Shown here: one piece after another, positions 27,994 through 37,012 of the stretch
Numbering within the stretch: position 1 is the stretch's first letter
Layout: each line of letters begins with the position of its first letter
Assembly (NCBI RefSeq): GCF_041435115.1
Contig: NZ_CP108046.1
Span: 3,286,001-3,350,000, forward strand
DNA from: Streptomyces sp. NBC_00289
GTDB lineage: Bacteria > Actinomycetota > Actinomycetes > Streptomycetales > Streptomycetaceae
Length of the DNA: 64,000 nt
Direction: 5' to 3'
Position numbers and translations under genes: made by a program
The notes under the pieces: model-generated
Told to the model about the DNA's origin: nothing
Database searches by the model: none
The model's input: the letters and a program-made list of their open reading frames with translations, nothing else

Positions 27994-29655
27994 CTACTCG
28001 GCCGAGGTCGCCTTCAGGGCCAGCCACAGCTCCATCCGTACGTCCGGGTCGTCCAGCGAGCGTCCGAGGATCTCCTCCACCCGCCGCATCCGGTAGCGCA
28101 GGGTGTGGCGGTGGACGCCGAGGTCCGCTGCCGCCGCGTCCCACTGGCCGTGGCGGGAGAGCCAGGCGCGCAGGGAGGCCACCAGGTCGCCGCGTCCTGT
28201 CGCGTCGTGCTCGTGCAGCGCTCGCAGCAGGCCGTCGGCGAACGCCTTCACCGCGTCGTCGGCGAGCAGCGGGAGCACCGAGCCGGCGGCGAGCTGTTCG
28301 TGCTCGACGAAGACGCGCCCGCGTCGGCGTGCCACCGACAGGGCCTGTTCGGCCTGCTTGTACGCGGAGGCGGCCGCGATCGGTCCGGCCGGTGCGGACA
28401 GGCCCACGACGAGCTCGTCCTCGTCACCCGCGAAACCCTGTTCACCCGTCGTGGGCGAGGTCCGCGCCGCCTCCAGGAGTCCCGCGTACTCGCCGCACGC
28501 CGTCGCGGCGGCGCCCCCGTCCACGACCAGCACGACCAGCCGGCAGCCGTCCGCCTCGGGCACCACCAACAGCGCCTCCCCGGCCCGGGCGGCCGCGGAC
28601 TCCACCACCTCGGCGAGCGCGCCCAGCGGATCGGCCACCGCGTCCGCGCCGGTGGCCGGCACGCGCGCGCGGGCGTCGGCGTGGACGCGCGCGGCGGACG
28701 CCGAGGCGTACTCGGCGACGAGCATCCGGAACGGCGCGTCCAGCAGGCCGCCGTACAGGTCGCCGGCCACGGCGCGCGCGTGGTCCGGCTCACCGGCCAG
28801 CAGCATGCGCAGCACCGCCGCGCCGATCCGCTGCTGGGCCGCGCGCAGGGACCGCGAGCGCTCGGTCGTCAGCGTGAGCAGGGCGATGGCCGAGTGGACC
28901 GCGTACCGTTCGGCGGTGCCGAGGGCCGCGGCCGTACCCACCGCGAGCGCGGCGCGCGGCAGTCGGCCGGTGCCGAGGGAGTGCAGTTCGACCCGGTCGT
29001 CGTTCTCGGGGTTCCCGGGGCCGCCCACCACCGACGAGGCGGGCGCGGGCCGCTCCCGCAGCCGCTCCACGTCCGCGGTGAGCCGCGCGGCCCGCCGTCC
29101 CGCCCACTCCGGTGCCGTGGCGACGACGGCGCCCGACGCGTCGTACAGCGCGGCCCAGCCGTCGACCTGCGAGGCGAGCGCGGCGAGCAGTCCTTCGGGG
29201 CCGCCCGTCAGTGCCTGCCTGGTCAGTTCCCGCTGGGCGGCGAATCCCGCGGTGACCGCCCGGTACTGGTCGGCCGCGATCGCCGCGGACACCGCCTTGC
29301 TGATGGCGAGGAAGGGGGTGCGGCGCGGCACCTCCAGCAGCGGCAGCCCTTCCTGCTCGGCCGCCTGGACGAGCGCCTTGGGGATCTCCTCGTAGTTGAC
29401 CCCGACGGCGAAGCCGAGCCCGACCACACCCGCCCCGGCGAGGCGCTTCACATAGCGCCGCATCGCCTCCGCGTCCTCCGCGTCGAGCTTCAGCGCGGTG
29501 ATCAGCAGCAGCTCCCCGCCCTCCATGTACGGCACGGGGTCGGCCAGCTCGCTGACGTGCGCCCAGCGGACGGGCACGTCCAGGCGGTCCTCGCCCGCCC
29601 GCACGGTGAGCTTCAGCGCGGAGTGGTGGACGAGCGAGGCGAGCGTCGGGGGCAT
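27994..29655 (-). CDS. PucR-family transcriptional regulator
   Basis: A 553-residue regulator. The N-terminal purine-catabolism (PucR) domain covers about residues 1-125 (RWAHVSELADPVPYMEGGELLLITA). A middle GGDEF-like/coiled region follows, and the C-terminal helix-turn-helix is seen as AWLSRHGQWDAAAADLGVHRHTLRYRMRRVEEILGRSL (quoted in part: GVHRHTLRYRMRRVEEI, about 505-521). PucR-type proteins activate or repress catabolic genes for purines, GABA or proline and respond to metabolites. Its place between an ALDH and gabT suggests control of GABA/polyamine breakdown. The ATG at 29655 has GAAGG upstream. Confidence 0.93.
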   Translation of the reverse strand: MPPTLASLVHHSALKLTVRAGEDRLDVPVRWAHVSELADPVPYMEGGELLLITALKLDAEDAEAMRRYVKRLAGAGVVGLGFAVGVNYEEIPKALVQAAEQEGLPLLEVPRRTPFLAISKAVSAAIAADQYRAVTAGFAAQRELTRQALTGGPEGLLAALASQVDGWAALYDASGAVVATAPEWAGRRAARLTADVERLRERPAPASSVVGGPGNPENDDRVELHSLGTGRLPRAALAVGTAAALGTAERYAVHSAIALLTLTTERSRSLRAAQQRIGAAVLRMLLAGEPDHARAVAGDLYGGLLDAPFRMLVAEYASASAARVHADARARVPATGADAVADPLGALAEVVESAAARAGEALLVVPEADGCRLVVLVVDGGAAATACGEYAGLLEAARTSPTTGEQGFAGDEDELVVGLSAPAGPIAAASAYKQAEQALSVARRRGRVFVEHEQLAAGSVLPLLADDAVKAFADGLLRALHEHDATGRGDLVASLRAWLSRHGQWDAAAADLGVHRHTLRYRMRRVEEILGRSLDDPDVRMELWLALKATSAE

Positions 29656-29770
29656 GAGGCCTTCAAATCGGTGTGATCCCTGTGATCTTTTGGCCGCGAT
29701 GTATGAACGGCCTGTGTCGATTCTGCCTCACCGTACGGTCCGCACGTCACCTGACGCCCATACGTGCTGC

Positions 29771-31933
29771 TCAGCCGCGCAGGTCCACCAGCAGGGGCGG
29801 CGCGTGCTCCCCCGTCACGTCGGTCAGCGACAGCACCGCGTGGCCGGGCGGCACGGCGTGCGCGAGTTCGGACGCGGACCACCGCTCCCGCTCCACCTGC
29901 CGCACGGTCACCGCCCGCGCGGTCGGCGCCTTCCCGGTGATCACCCGCCGCAGCATGTGCACCGCCTTGCCGGCCGGGGTCTCGGCGATGATCTGCCGGT
30001 CGGTGACGTCCCGCGCCTCGATCCACTCCTTGCCCCAGACCTCGGCGAAGTCCTGTCCGTCCCAGGGGGTGAGCCCGGCCAGCGCCATCCGGCATCCGAT
30101 GGAGCCGAGCAGCGGCCCGCGCAGCGGACGCGGTACGTCGTCGAGGGTGCGCAGGGTCAGGACCACACCGGCGTTGCCGGACCGCAGCCGCTGGATGCCC
30201 CGTACGGCCTCGGGCGTCACGACCCCGGTGGCGTCGTCGAAGACCAGGCAGGCGAACAGCGACCGGTCCTCCCGCACCGCGACGCTCGCCGTGAACTGCG
30301 CCAGCACCAGCCGCGCCAGCATCCGCGAGGCGTCGGCGTGCCCGCGCTGGGGCAGGTCGATCCGTACCCGCACCGGATGGTCGAGCGCCGTCAGGGAGAA
30401 GGGCCGCGACTGTCCGGAGGTGTCGAAGAACCCGGCGAAGGCCGGCCGGTCGAGCAGCGCGACGCGGTCCGCGAGCACGCTTCCCGCATCCCCCGGGTGG
30501 CCCAGCTGCCGTTCCCGGGCGTCCAGTTCCCGCAGCAGCGACTCCTGTCCCGAGCCCTCGAGTGCCGTCCGGAGCGCGGTGAGCGCGCCGGGGGCGCCGT
30601 CCAGGAGCTGCCGCAGTTCCGGTACGGAGGGGAAGCGTCCGTGGACCGCCCGGAAGGGGCCGAGCAGCTGGGCGAGGACGGTCGTGGACCGGCGGGTGTC
30701 GCCGCCCTGGTGCGGTTCGGCGAGGTCCCCGACCAGCGCCTCGGCCAGCACGGCCGCCGCCTCGTCGGGGTCGGTGGCCCCGCCGTACAGGTCGAGGTCG
30801 TAGACGGATTCCGGATTCCCGATCCGTACGACGACGTCGAACGCGTCGGCCGGGCCGAGCCCCGCGCCGGCCGCGCCGACCACGACGACCGCGGCCCGCC
30901 CGGCGAGCGCGTGCAGGCACAGCGACTCGGCGAGCGGCCACACGACGGCGCCGGTCTTGCCGGAGCCGGCCGGTCCGACCGCGAGCAGGGAGGTGCCGAG
31001 CAGCTCGGGTCCGAGGCCGAGGCCGGTGCCGCGGAAGGCGTACGGGTTGCGGGGGTCGTCGGCCGTGGTGCCGAGCCTGACCTGGCCGGTGACCAGGTCG
31101 TGCCGGGCGAGCCGGGCCGGCAGGTCGCGCTCCCCGGAGGGGTGCAGACAGGCGGCGGAGCCCTCCGTGAGCACGGCACCGGTGAAGGCGGCGAGGCTGT
31201 GCCGGCCGCTGCGCACGCCCTGCCAGGCGCGGGTGATCCGGGCCTGGTCGACGTCCCGCATCAGCCCGGCCCGGGCCTCCGCGGCGAGCCGCTCGGCGGC
31301 GTCGGACGCTCCCGCGGCGCGCAGCTCGGGCCAGTCGGCGGGGTCCTGGCCGGGGGTGGACCGGTGCTCGGGCGCGGGTGCGGCAGGGCTCCAGGCGGGC
31401 GGTCCGTAGCGCCGCCAGACCTCGCCCCAGCGGCCGAGGCGGCCCACCACGAGCATGATCGCGAGGGCGATCAGCGTGTAGTAGCCGTACCAGAGGACGG
31501 CGTTGCCGACGCGGTCGTTGCTGCGGCGCCAGGAGTCCGGGGTGAACAGCTCCAGCGGCACCACCCACCAGCCGCCGAGGTAGCCGTTCCACAGCAGGGA
31601 CCAGATCAGCCAGCCCACCAGGAAGGCGATCACGGCTCCGCTGAGCAGCTGACGGCCGGGGATCCGTTCCGGCTCCTCCTCGGGGCGGGGCGTGTGCCCG
31701 AACCGCCACACGCCCGGCGCCGCCTCCGGCCGGGGTGTCCGCAGCCAGGTCAGGAACGCCGACCCGTCCGGCCGGGGCGGCATGCCCGGGGCGCCCGCCG
31801 GCCGCGGTGGCGCCGCCGGGACCTCGGGTGGCCCCGCCGGACGCGGCACCGGGTTCGCATGCGTGCCCCGTGCGTCGTGCGTCCCGTCGCTGTCCATCGA
31901 CCCTGCCCCCTGACCAGCCGTTCCGTTCGCCAT
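29771..31933 (-). CDS. VirD4/FtsK-like membrane-anchored ATPase, orphan
   Basis: A 720-residue protein. Residues 1-90 are Pro-rich and cytoplasmic. Two hydrophobic segments follow at about 95-115 (LLSGAVIAFLVGWLIWSLLW) and 140-165. The ATPase domain has a Walker A GPAGSGKTG with Lys326 and a Walker B-like LFACLVFDDATG about 240 residues later, as in TraG/VirD4 and HerA/FtsK pumps. Such proteins move DNA or protein substrates through membranes. There is no relaxase, mating-pair or ESX gene nearby, so it does not look like part of a conjugative element. I recall homologues as conserved Streptomyces ATP/GTP-binding proteins of unknown role. It is divergent from gabT. Confidence 0.8.
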   Translation of the reverse strand: MANGTAGQGAGSMDSDGTHDARGTHANPVPRPAGPPEVPAAPPRPAGAPGMPPRPDGSAFLTWLRTPRPEAAPGVWRFGHTPRPEEEPERIPGRQLLSGAVIAFLVGWLIWSLLWNGYLGGWWVVPLELFTPDSWRRSNDRVGNAVLWYGYYTLIALAIMLVVGRLGRWGEVWRRYGPPAWSPAAPAPEHRSTPGQDPADWPELRAAGASDAAERLAAEARAGLMRDVDQARITRAWQGVRSGRHSLAAFTGAVLTEGSAACLHPSGERDLPARLARHDLVTGQVRLGTTADDPRNPYAFRGTGLGLGPELLGTSLLAVGPAGSGKTGAVVWPLAESLCLHALAGRAAVVVVGAAGAGLGPADAFDVVVRIGNPESVYDLDLYGGATDPDEAAAVLAEALVGDLAEPHQGGDTRRSTTVLAQLLGPFRAVHGRFPSVPELRQLLDGAPGALTALRTALEGSGQESLLRELDARERQLGHPGDAGSVLADRVALLDRPAFAGFFDTSGQSRPFSLTALDHPVRVRIDLPQRGHADASRMLARLVLAQFTASVAVREDRSLFACLVFDDATGVVTPEAVRGIQRLRSGNAGVVLTLRTLDDVPRPLRGPLLGSIGCRMALAGLTPWDGQDFAEVWGKEWIEARDVTDRQIIAETPAGKAVHMLRRVITGKAPTARAVTVRQVERERWSASELAHAVPPGHAVLSLTDVTGEHAPPLLVDLRG

Positions 31934-32196
31934 CAGCGAGTCAATCTAACTCCCTCGCAAGGGGAGTTCACCGCTTACGTGGCCGGGTGGTCCGTGATGC
32001 GCGACAGTGCCTGTATGTCCACCACGGACAACCGGGCGCGCCGACAGCGCCCACATGGAGCATGCCCACCCCCGCGGCCCCGCCCTAACCTGCGAGAAGA
32101 GAGGGCCCTCGGCCCGCCGGGCGCAGACCGGACCGGACGCGTCGCCTCGCCCACGTCACCGTCAGATCACGTCAGCAAGATCACCAGGAGCCCCTC

Positions 32197-33531
32197 ATGA
32201 CCGCACTTCCGCAGGAGCGCCGCGTCGTCACCGCCATCCCCGGCCCGAAGTCGCAGGAGCTGCAGGCCCGCCGTACCGCCGCGGTCGCGGCCGGTGTGGG
32301 CTCCGTGCTGCCCGTGTTCACCGCCCGCGCGGGCGGCGGCATCATCGAGGACGTCGACGGCAACCGCCTCATCGACTTCGGCTCCGGCATCGCGGTGACC
32401 TCGGTGGGCGCCTCCGCCGAGGCGGTCGTACGCCGTGCCACGGCGCAGCTCGCCGACTTCACCCACACCTGTTTCATGGTCACGCCGTACGAGGGGTACG
32501 TCGAGGTCGCCGAGGCGCTCGCCGAGCTGACGCCGGGCGACCACGCCAAGAAGAGCGCCCTGTTCAACTCGGGCGCCGAGGCCGTCGAGAACGCCGTCAA
32601 GATCGCCCGTGCGTACACCAAGCGCCAGGCGGTCGTCGTCTTCGACCACGGCTACCACGGCCGGACGAACCTGACGATGGCGCTGACCGCGAAGAACATG
32701 CCGTACAAGAACGGCTTCGGCCCGTTCGCGCCCGAGGTCTACCGGGTGCCGGTCGCCTACGGCTACCGCTGGCTGACCGGTCCGGAGAACGCCGGCGCCG
32801 AGGCGTCCGCGCAGGCCATCGACATGATCAACAAGCAGATCGGCGCGGACAACGTCGCCGCGATCATCATCGAGCCGGTGCTCGGCGAGGGCGGCTTCAT
32901 CGAGCCTGCCATGGGCTTCCTGCCCGCGATCCGCCAGTTCGCCGCCGACCACGGCATCGTCTTCGTCGCGGACGAGATCCAGTCCGGCTTCTGCCGCACC
33001 GGCCAGTGGTTCGCCTGCGAGGACGAGGGCATCGTCCCCGACCTGATCACGACGGCCAAGGGCATCGCGGGCGGCCTCCCGCTGGCCGCCGTCACCGGCC
33101 GTGCCGAGATCATGGACGCCGCGCACGCGGGCGGCCTGGGCGGCACCTACGGCGGCAACCCGGTCGCCTGCGCCGGCGCGCTCGGCTCGATCGAGACCAT
33201 GAAGGAGCTCGACCTCAACGCCCGGGCGAAGAACATCGAGGCGATCATGAAGTCCCGCCTCGCCGCGATGGCGGAGAAGTTCGACATCATCGGTGACGTC
33301 CGCGGCCGGGGCGCGATGATCGCCATCGAGCTGGTCAAGGACCGCGCCACCAAGGAGCCGAACCCGGAGGCGACCGGGGCGCTCGCCAAGGCCTGCCACC
33401 AGGAGGGCCTGTTGGTCCTGACCTGTGGCACCTACGGCAACGTGCTGCGCTTCCTGCCCCCGCTGGTGATCGGCGAGGACCTGCTGAACGAGGGCCTCGA
33501 CATCATCGAGCAGGCGTTCTCGGCCGTCTGA
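32197..33531 (+). CDS. gabT: 4-aminobutyrate--2-oxoglutarate transaminase
   Basis: A class III PLP aminotransferase of 444 residues that converts GABA and 2-oxoglutarate to succinate semialdehyde and glutamate. The PLP lysine is Lys288 in TTAKGIAGGLP. Other hallmarks are FNSGAEAVENAVKIAR, DHGYHGRT, the EPVLGEGGF strand with VADEIQSGF, and GGTYGGNPVA. The ATG is preceded by AGGAG. It lies divergent from the VirD4-like gene and about 5 kb from the polyamine operon, which makes GABA; together they would complete the route from putrescine to succinate. Confidence 0.94.
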   Translation: MTALPQERRVVTAIPGPKSQELQARRTAAVAAGVGSVLPVFTARAGGGIIEDVDGNRLIDFGSGIAVTSVGASAEAVVRRATAQLADFTHTCFMVTPYEGYVEVAEALAELTPGDHAKKSALFNSGAEAVENAVKIARAYTKRQAVVVFDHGYHGRTNLTMALTAKNMPYKNGFGPFAPEVYRVPVAYGYRWLTGPENAGAEASAQAIDMINKQIGADNVAAIIIEPVLGEGGFIEPAMGFLPAIRQFAADHGIVFVADEIQSGFCRTGQWFACEDEGIVPDLITTAKGIAGGLPLAAVTGRAEIMDAAHAGGLGGTYGGNPVACAGALGSIETMKELDLNARAKNIEAIMKSRLAAMAEKFDIIGDVRGRGAMIAIELVKDRATKEPNPEATGALAKACHQEGLLVLTCGTYGNVLRFLPPLVIGEDLLNEGLDIIEQAFSAV

Positions 33532-33544
33532 GCCACGTCCGGGC

Positions 33545-33620
33545 CCGCGCGGCACCGCGCGGCGGAAAGACAGAGGGGACACGGGTGGGCCACAGACACA
33601 CAGCTCAGCGGCCCCACCCG
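33545..33620 (+). terminator. Possible hairpins downstream of gabT
   Basis: Two candidate stems follow the gabT stop: a short GC-rich one (CCGCGCGG repeated at 33545-33552 and 33555-33562) and a long-looped one pairing CGGGTGGG (33582-33589) with CCCACCCG (33613-33620). Neither is strong on its own. Confidence 0.4.
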
Positions 33621-33757
33621 CCCCAGCCCCGTTCGCCGCGGCGCTCGCCGAGCCCGCGGGACGGGCGTCAGAGGGTGTGAAGAACGTGTGCGAGGTGCAT
33701 GTCGGGAGTCGCTTCCGCCTGTCCTGAGCCCATCGCCTGACGTAGGTTCTCTTCCAG

Positions 33758-34627
33758 ATGAGAGATACACCCCGCCCACAGGGGACTGTGGGCGACATCA
33801 GGACGGGGCCTCCCCAGCTTCGACCTGGTCGTGCCTTCGCGCACACAACCGGGGCCTCTGGCTCCGGGTCTCCTCACCGATCGGACAGTCGCCCGCCCCA
33901 AACCCCCCGGGGCGGCCGACCATCCGATCCGATCGGCCGCCCCGGAACCACCCCCCCTGTTCCGGGGCGGCCGGCCTTCCTCTCCTCTTCTCTCCTTCTC
34001 GGCCTTCCGGCCCTCTTCTTCGCGCTGATCACCTGGCAGGTCGTCGTCGACGGCCCACTTCTGCGGGTCGACCGGCGCCTCAGCCGTGTCCTGGTCCACC
34101 CGGACCGCGCCTCCGAACTCCTCGCCGAACTCGGCGGTGTCCAGATCGCGCTGCCGGTCCTCGCGGCGGTCCTGGTGTACGCGGCCCGGCGGGCACGCCG
34201 CAGTGGTACGGACCACTGGTGGCTGCCGGCCGCCTCGGCCGCCGTGGTCATGGCGCTGGTCCCCGCCCTGGTCGTGCCGCTGAAGGAACTGACCGCCCGC
34301 GGGGGTACCCCGGTCATGCCGCCCGGCACCGGCTACTACCCCTCCGGCCACACCGCGACGGCCGCCGTCGCCTACGGCTGTGCGACGCTGCTGCTCCTCC
34401 CGTTGCAGCGCACCGCCGCCGCCCGCCGCGCGCTGATCGCCGGCTGCGCGGCCGTCAACGCGGGCGTCGGCTTCGGCCTGGTCCGGCGCGGCTACCACTG
34501 GCCACTGGACGTCGTGGCCAGTTGGTGCCTCTGCACGGTGCTGATCGCTCTCCTGTGCCGCTTCCTCAGCCGAAGTAGCCGTCGAAGGTCCGCTGGAACT
34601 CCCCGTTCGCGAACCGGTCCCAGTTGA
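33758..34627 (+). CDS. PAP2-family membrane phosphatase
   Basis: A type 2 phosphatidic acid phosphatase-like protein that hydrolyses lipid or isoprenoid phosphates at the membrane. The three-part signature is visible: KELTARGGTP (motif 1, shortened), YYPSGHTATAA (motif 2) and RRGYHWPLDVV (motif 3), spread over several membrane helices. The first ~75 residues are Pro/Arg-rich with no family similarity, so the true start may be the GTG at 33788, which has GGGGA just before it, or lie further in. The 3' end runs 62 bases into the convergent chitinase gene, antisense to it. Confidence 0.85.
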   Translation: MRDTPRPQGTVGDIRTGPPQLRPGRAFAHTTGASGSGSPHRSDSRPPQTPRGGRPSDPIGRPGTTPPVPGRPAFLSSSLLLGLPALFFALITWQVVVDGPLLRVDRRLSRVLVHPDRASELLAELGGVQIALPVLAAVLVYAARRARRSGTDHWWLPAASAAVVMALVPALVVPLKELTARGGTPVMPPGTGYYPSGHTATAAVAYGCATLLLLPLQRTAAARRALIAGCAAVNAGVGFGLVRRGYHWPLDVVASWCLCTVLIALLCRFLSRSSRRRSAGTPRSRTGPS

Positions 34628-36362
34628 CCGACCAGGTCATCAGGCCGCGCAGGGCGGGCCAGGTGCCGTGGGTGGCGTACGAGCCGCAGTTCGTCTTCTT
34701 CGTCAGGCAGTCCAGGGTCTTGGTGACCTCGGCCGGGGGGACGTACCCGTTGCCCGCGTTGGTGGAGGCCGGCATTCCGATCGCGACCTGGTCGGGGCGC
34801 AGCGGCGGGAAGACGTTGTTCGCGTCACCCGCCACCGGGAATCCGGTCAGCAGCATGTCGGTCATCGCGATGTGGAAGTCGGCGCCGCCCATGGAGTGGT
34901 ACTGGTTGTCGAGGCCCATGATCGAGCCGGAGTTGTAGTCCTGGACGTGCAGCAGGGTCAGGTCGTCGCGCAGGGCGTGGACGACCGGCAGGTAGGCGCC
35001 CGCCCGCGGGTCCTGGCCGCCCCATTTGCCGGTGCCGTAGTACTGGTACCCGAGCTGGACGAAGAAGGTCTCCGGGGCCATGCTCAGGACGAACTTCGAG
35101 CCGTATCTGGCCTTCAGGGTCCTGAGGGCGGAGATCAGGTTGACGATCACCGGCGTCTTCGGGTTCTTGAAGTCCGTGTCGTCGGCGTTCAGTGACAGCG
35201 AGTGGCCCTCGAAGTCGATGTCCAGGCCGTCGAGCCCGTAGGTGTCGATGATCTTCGAGACCGAGGACACGAAGGTGTCGCGCGCCGCGGTGGTCGCCAG
35301 CTGCACCTGGCCGTTCTGGCCGCCGATGGAGATCAGCACCTTCTTGCCCGCCGCCTGCTTGGCCTTGACCGCCGCCTTGAAGTCGGCGTCGCTCTCCACG
35401 GTGGGGCACTCGGTGACCGGGCAGCGGGTGAAGCGGATGTCGCCGGAGGTGACCGAGGTCGGCTCGCCGAAGGCCAGGTCGATGACGTCCCAGCTGTCGG
35501 GGACGTCGGCCAGGCGGGTGTAGCCGGCACCGTTGGCGAAGCTCGCGTGGAGGTAGCCGACGAGGGCGTGGGCCGGCAGGTCGGTGGAGGGGCCGCCGGT
35601 CCCGGCGGTGGTCGTCGCGGTCACCGTCGCCGACCTGGCGGACTCGCCGGCGGCGTTCACCGCGGCGACCTGGAATCCGTACGCCGTCGACGGCGAGAGC
35701 CCGGTCACCGTGGCCGAAGTCCCGCTCACCGTCTGGTTCCTGACGCCGTCGCGGTACACGGCGTAGCCCGTCGCGCCGGTGACCGCCGACCAGGACAGGG
35801 CCACGCCGGAGGAGGTGACGGTGCCTGCCTTGAGACCTGTCGGAGCGGCGGGCGGCTGACCGGCGTCGACACCGGGACCGACGAGCGAGAGGTCGTCGGC
35901 GTGGTAGGCGCCGGTGCCGTACCAGCCGTGGGTGTAGATCGTGACCCTGGTGGTGGACGGGCCGGTGCGGAAGGTGGTGGTGAGCTGCTGCCACGCCGGG
36001 GCGGACTGGGTCCAGGTGGAGACGTCGGTGGTGCCGGTGCCGCTCGCGCCGAGGTAGACGTAGGAGCCGCGGACGTAACCGGACAGCGTGTACTGGGCGT
36101 CCGGCTTCACGGTCACCGTCTGTGCGCACTGGGCGTTGTCGCTGCCGGTCGGGGTCGCCTGCAGCGCCGAACCGCCACTGTGCACGGGTGAGCCGACCGT
36201 GGTACCCGCCGTGCAGGTCCAGCCGTCGAGGCCTGCCTCGAAGCCGCCGTTGCGGGCGAGGTCCGCGTCGGCCGCACGGGCGTCCGACGAGAGCGCGGTG
36301 ATGCCGGGTACGGCCAGGAGCGTGGCCGTGAGCGTGGCGAGGACGGATCTGGTGCGATCCAC
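34566..36362 (-). CDS. Secreted chitinase: carbohydrate-binding domain, FnIII, GH18
   Basis: A 598-residue exported enzyme hydrolysing chitin to N-acetylglucosamine oligomers. A signal peptide covers about residues 1-30 (cleavage after SSDARA). A beta-sandwich carbohydrate-binding module (LARNGGFEAGLDGWTC) spans 33-160, an FnIII domain 168-250, and GH18 from about 260. The DxxDxDxE motif reads DGLDIDFE with catalytic Glu385. The GTG at 36362 follows GGAGG by 6 bases and I prefer it over upstream in-frame starts, which have no signal peptide. A DasR-type site lies 47-60 bases upstream. Layout matches the classical Streptomyces two-domain chitinases. Confidence 0.95.
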   Translation of the reverse strand: MDRTRSVLATLTATLLAVPGITALSSDARAADADLARNGGFEAGLDGWTCTAGTTVGSPVHSGGSALQATPTGSDNAQCAQTVTVKPDAQYTLSGYVRGSYVYLGASGTGTTDVSTWTQSAPAWQQLTTTFRTGPSTTRVTIYTHGWYGTGAYHADDLSLVGPGVDAGQPPAAPTGLKAGTVTSSGVALSWSAVTGATGYAVYRDGVRNQTVSGTSATVTGLSPSTAYGFQVAAVNAAGESARSATVTATTTAGTGGPSTDLPAHALVGYLHASFANGAGYTRLADVPDSWDVIDLAFGEPTSVTSGDIRFTRCPVTECPTVESDADFKAAVKAKQAAGKKVLISIGGQNGQVQLATTAARDTFVSSVSKIIDTYGLDGLDIDFEGHSLSLNADDTDFKNPKTPVIVNLISALRTLKARYGSKFVLSMAPETFFVQLGYQYYGTGKWGGQDPRAGAYLPVVHALRDDLTLLHVQDYNSGSIMGLDNQYHSMGGADFHIAMTDMLLTGFPVAGDANNVFPPLRPDQVAIGMPASTNAGNGYVPPAEVTKTLDCLTKKTNCGSYATHGTWPALRGLMTWSVNWDRFANGEFQRTFDGYFG

Positions 36363-36408
36363 AAGGGCCTCCGGACATGGGGGAATTGGAGGGTGGAGCG
36401 CGCCCAAC

Positions 36409-36422
36409 TTGGTCCAGACCAA
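36409..36422. promoter_or_regulatory. DasR-responsive element (dre-type) of the chitinase gene
   Basis: TTGGTCCAGACCAA contains TGGTCCAGACCA, one base from the established DasR core TGGTCTAGACCA. Direct or inverted TGGTCCAGACC motifs are known hallmarks of Streptomyces chitinase promoters, giving repression by DasR until amino sugars accumulate. DasR itself is not in the window. Confidence 0.82.
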
Positions 36423-36447
36423 TCCGGTTGTCAAGACCTCCGGCCCG

Positions 36448-36900
36448 CTAACTGCCCTCGTCGCCCGTCGGTCCCGCCGCCGCCTCGTGCATCGCCAGCT
36501 CCAGCAGCGCGGGGTCGGTGAGGGTGCCGGAGCCGTCGGGTGGCACCAGCCAGCGCACCCCGCCGGCCGAGCGGCCCGGGTAGGGCACGACGATCCAGGT
36601 GCCGGGCCCGGCCGTGCGGATGCCCGTGCCGAGCCAGCGGGCCGCGGTGCCGGGCGGTACGAGGAAGCCCATCCGGGCGTCGCCGAAGTCGGCCAGGACC
36701 GGTCCTGGCCGGTCGAGGATGCGGGTGAGGACGTCCAGCGTCGGGTAGCCGAGCGAACCCGGCAGGATCAGTACGTCCCAGGCCCTGCCGGCGGGCAGCA
36801 GCGCGACCCCGAGGGGATTGCGCTCCCATTCCCGCCGGCAGGCCCGGGGATCCGGTGCGACGGATGCGAGCCACTCGACCGCCGTCATCGCCGAAGTCAT
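36448..36900 (-). CDS. Small conserved protein, prim-pol-like N-domain (tentative)
   Basis: A 150-residue soluble protein starting MTSAMTAVEWLAS; the ATG at 36900 has GGGAGG 7 bases upstream. The segments ERNPLGVALLPAGRAWDVLILPG, GDARMGFLVPPGTAARWLG (quoted in part: FLVPPGTA) and GGVRWLVPPDGSGTL resemble the N-terminal part of bifunctional DNA primase/polymerase (prim-pol) proteins common in actinobacteria, but the catalytic acidic residues of a full prim-pol are not evident and the protein is short. It may be a stand-alone relative without polymerase activity. Neighbours (chitinase, amine oxidase) give no clue to function. Confidence 0.7.
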   Translation of the reverse strand: MTSAMTAVEWLASVAPDPRACRREWERNPLGVALLPAGRAWDVLILPGSLGYPTLDVLTRILDRPGPVLADFGDARMGFLVPPGTAARWLGTGIRTAGPGTWIVVPYPGRSAGGVRWLVPPDGSGTLTDPALLELAMHEAAAGPTGDEGS

Positions 36901-37012
36901 GAGGAGACCTCCCGGTTCCTTCGTGGACGCCAGTCGCGTCACAAGGGAGAGGGAGGTTCCCCGTCGGCATTACGCGGGTTCCGGCATCCCGTTGGAGTGA
37001 ACCGGCACACAC

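Noticed and set aside
29771..31933. Evidence for an integrated conjugative element based on the VirD4-like gene
   Set aside because: No relaxase, integrase, attachment site, replication gene or change of composition is seen nearby.
36448..36900. Full bifunctional primase-polymerase
   Set aside because: The protein is too short and lacks clear catalytic aspartates; only a tentative resemblance is kept.
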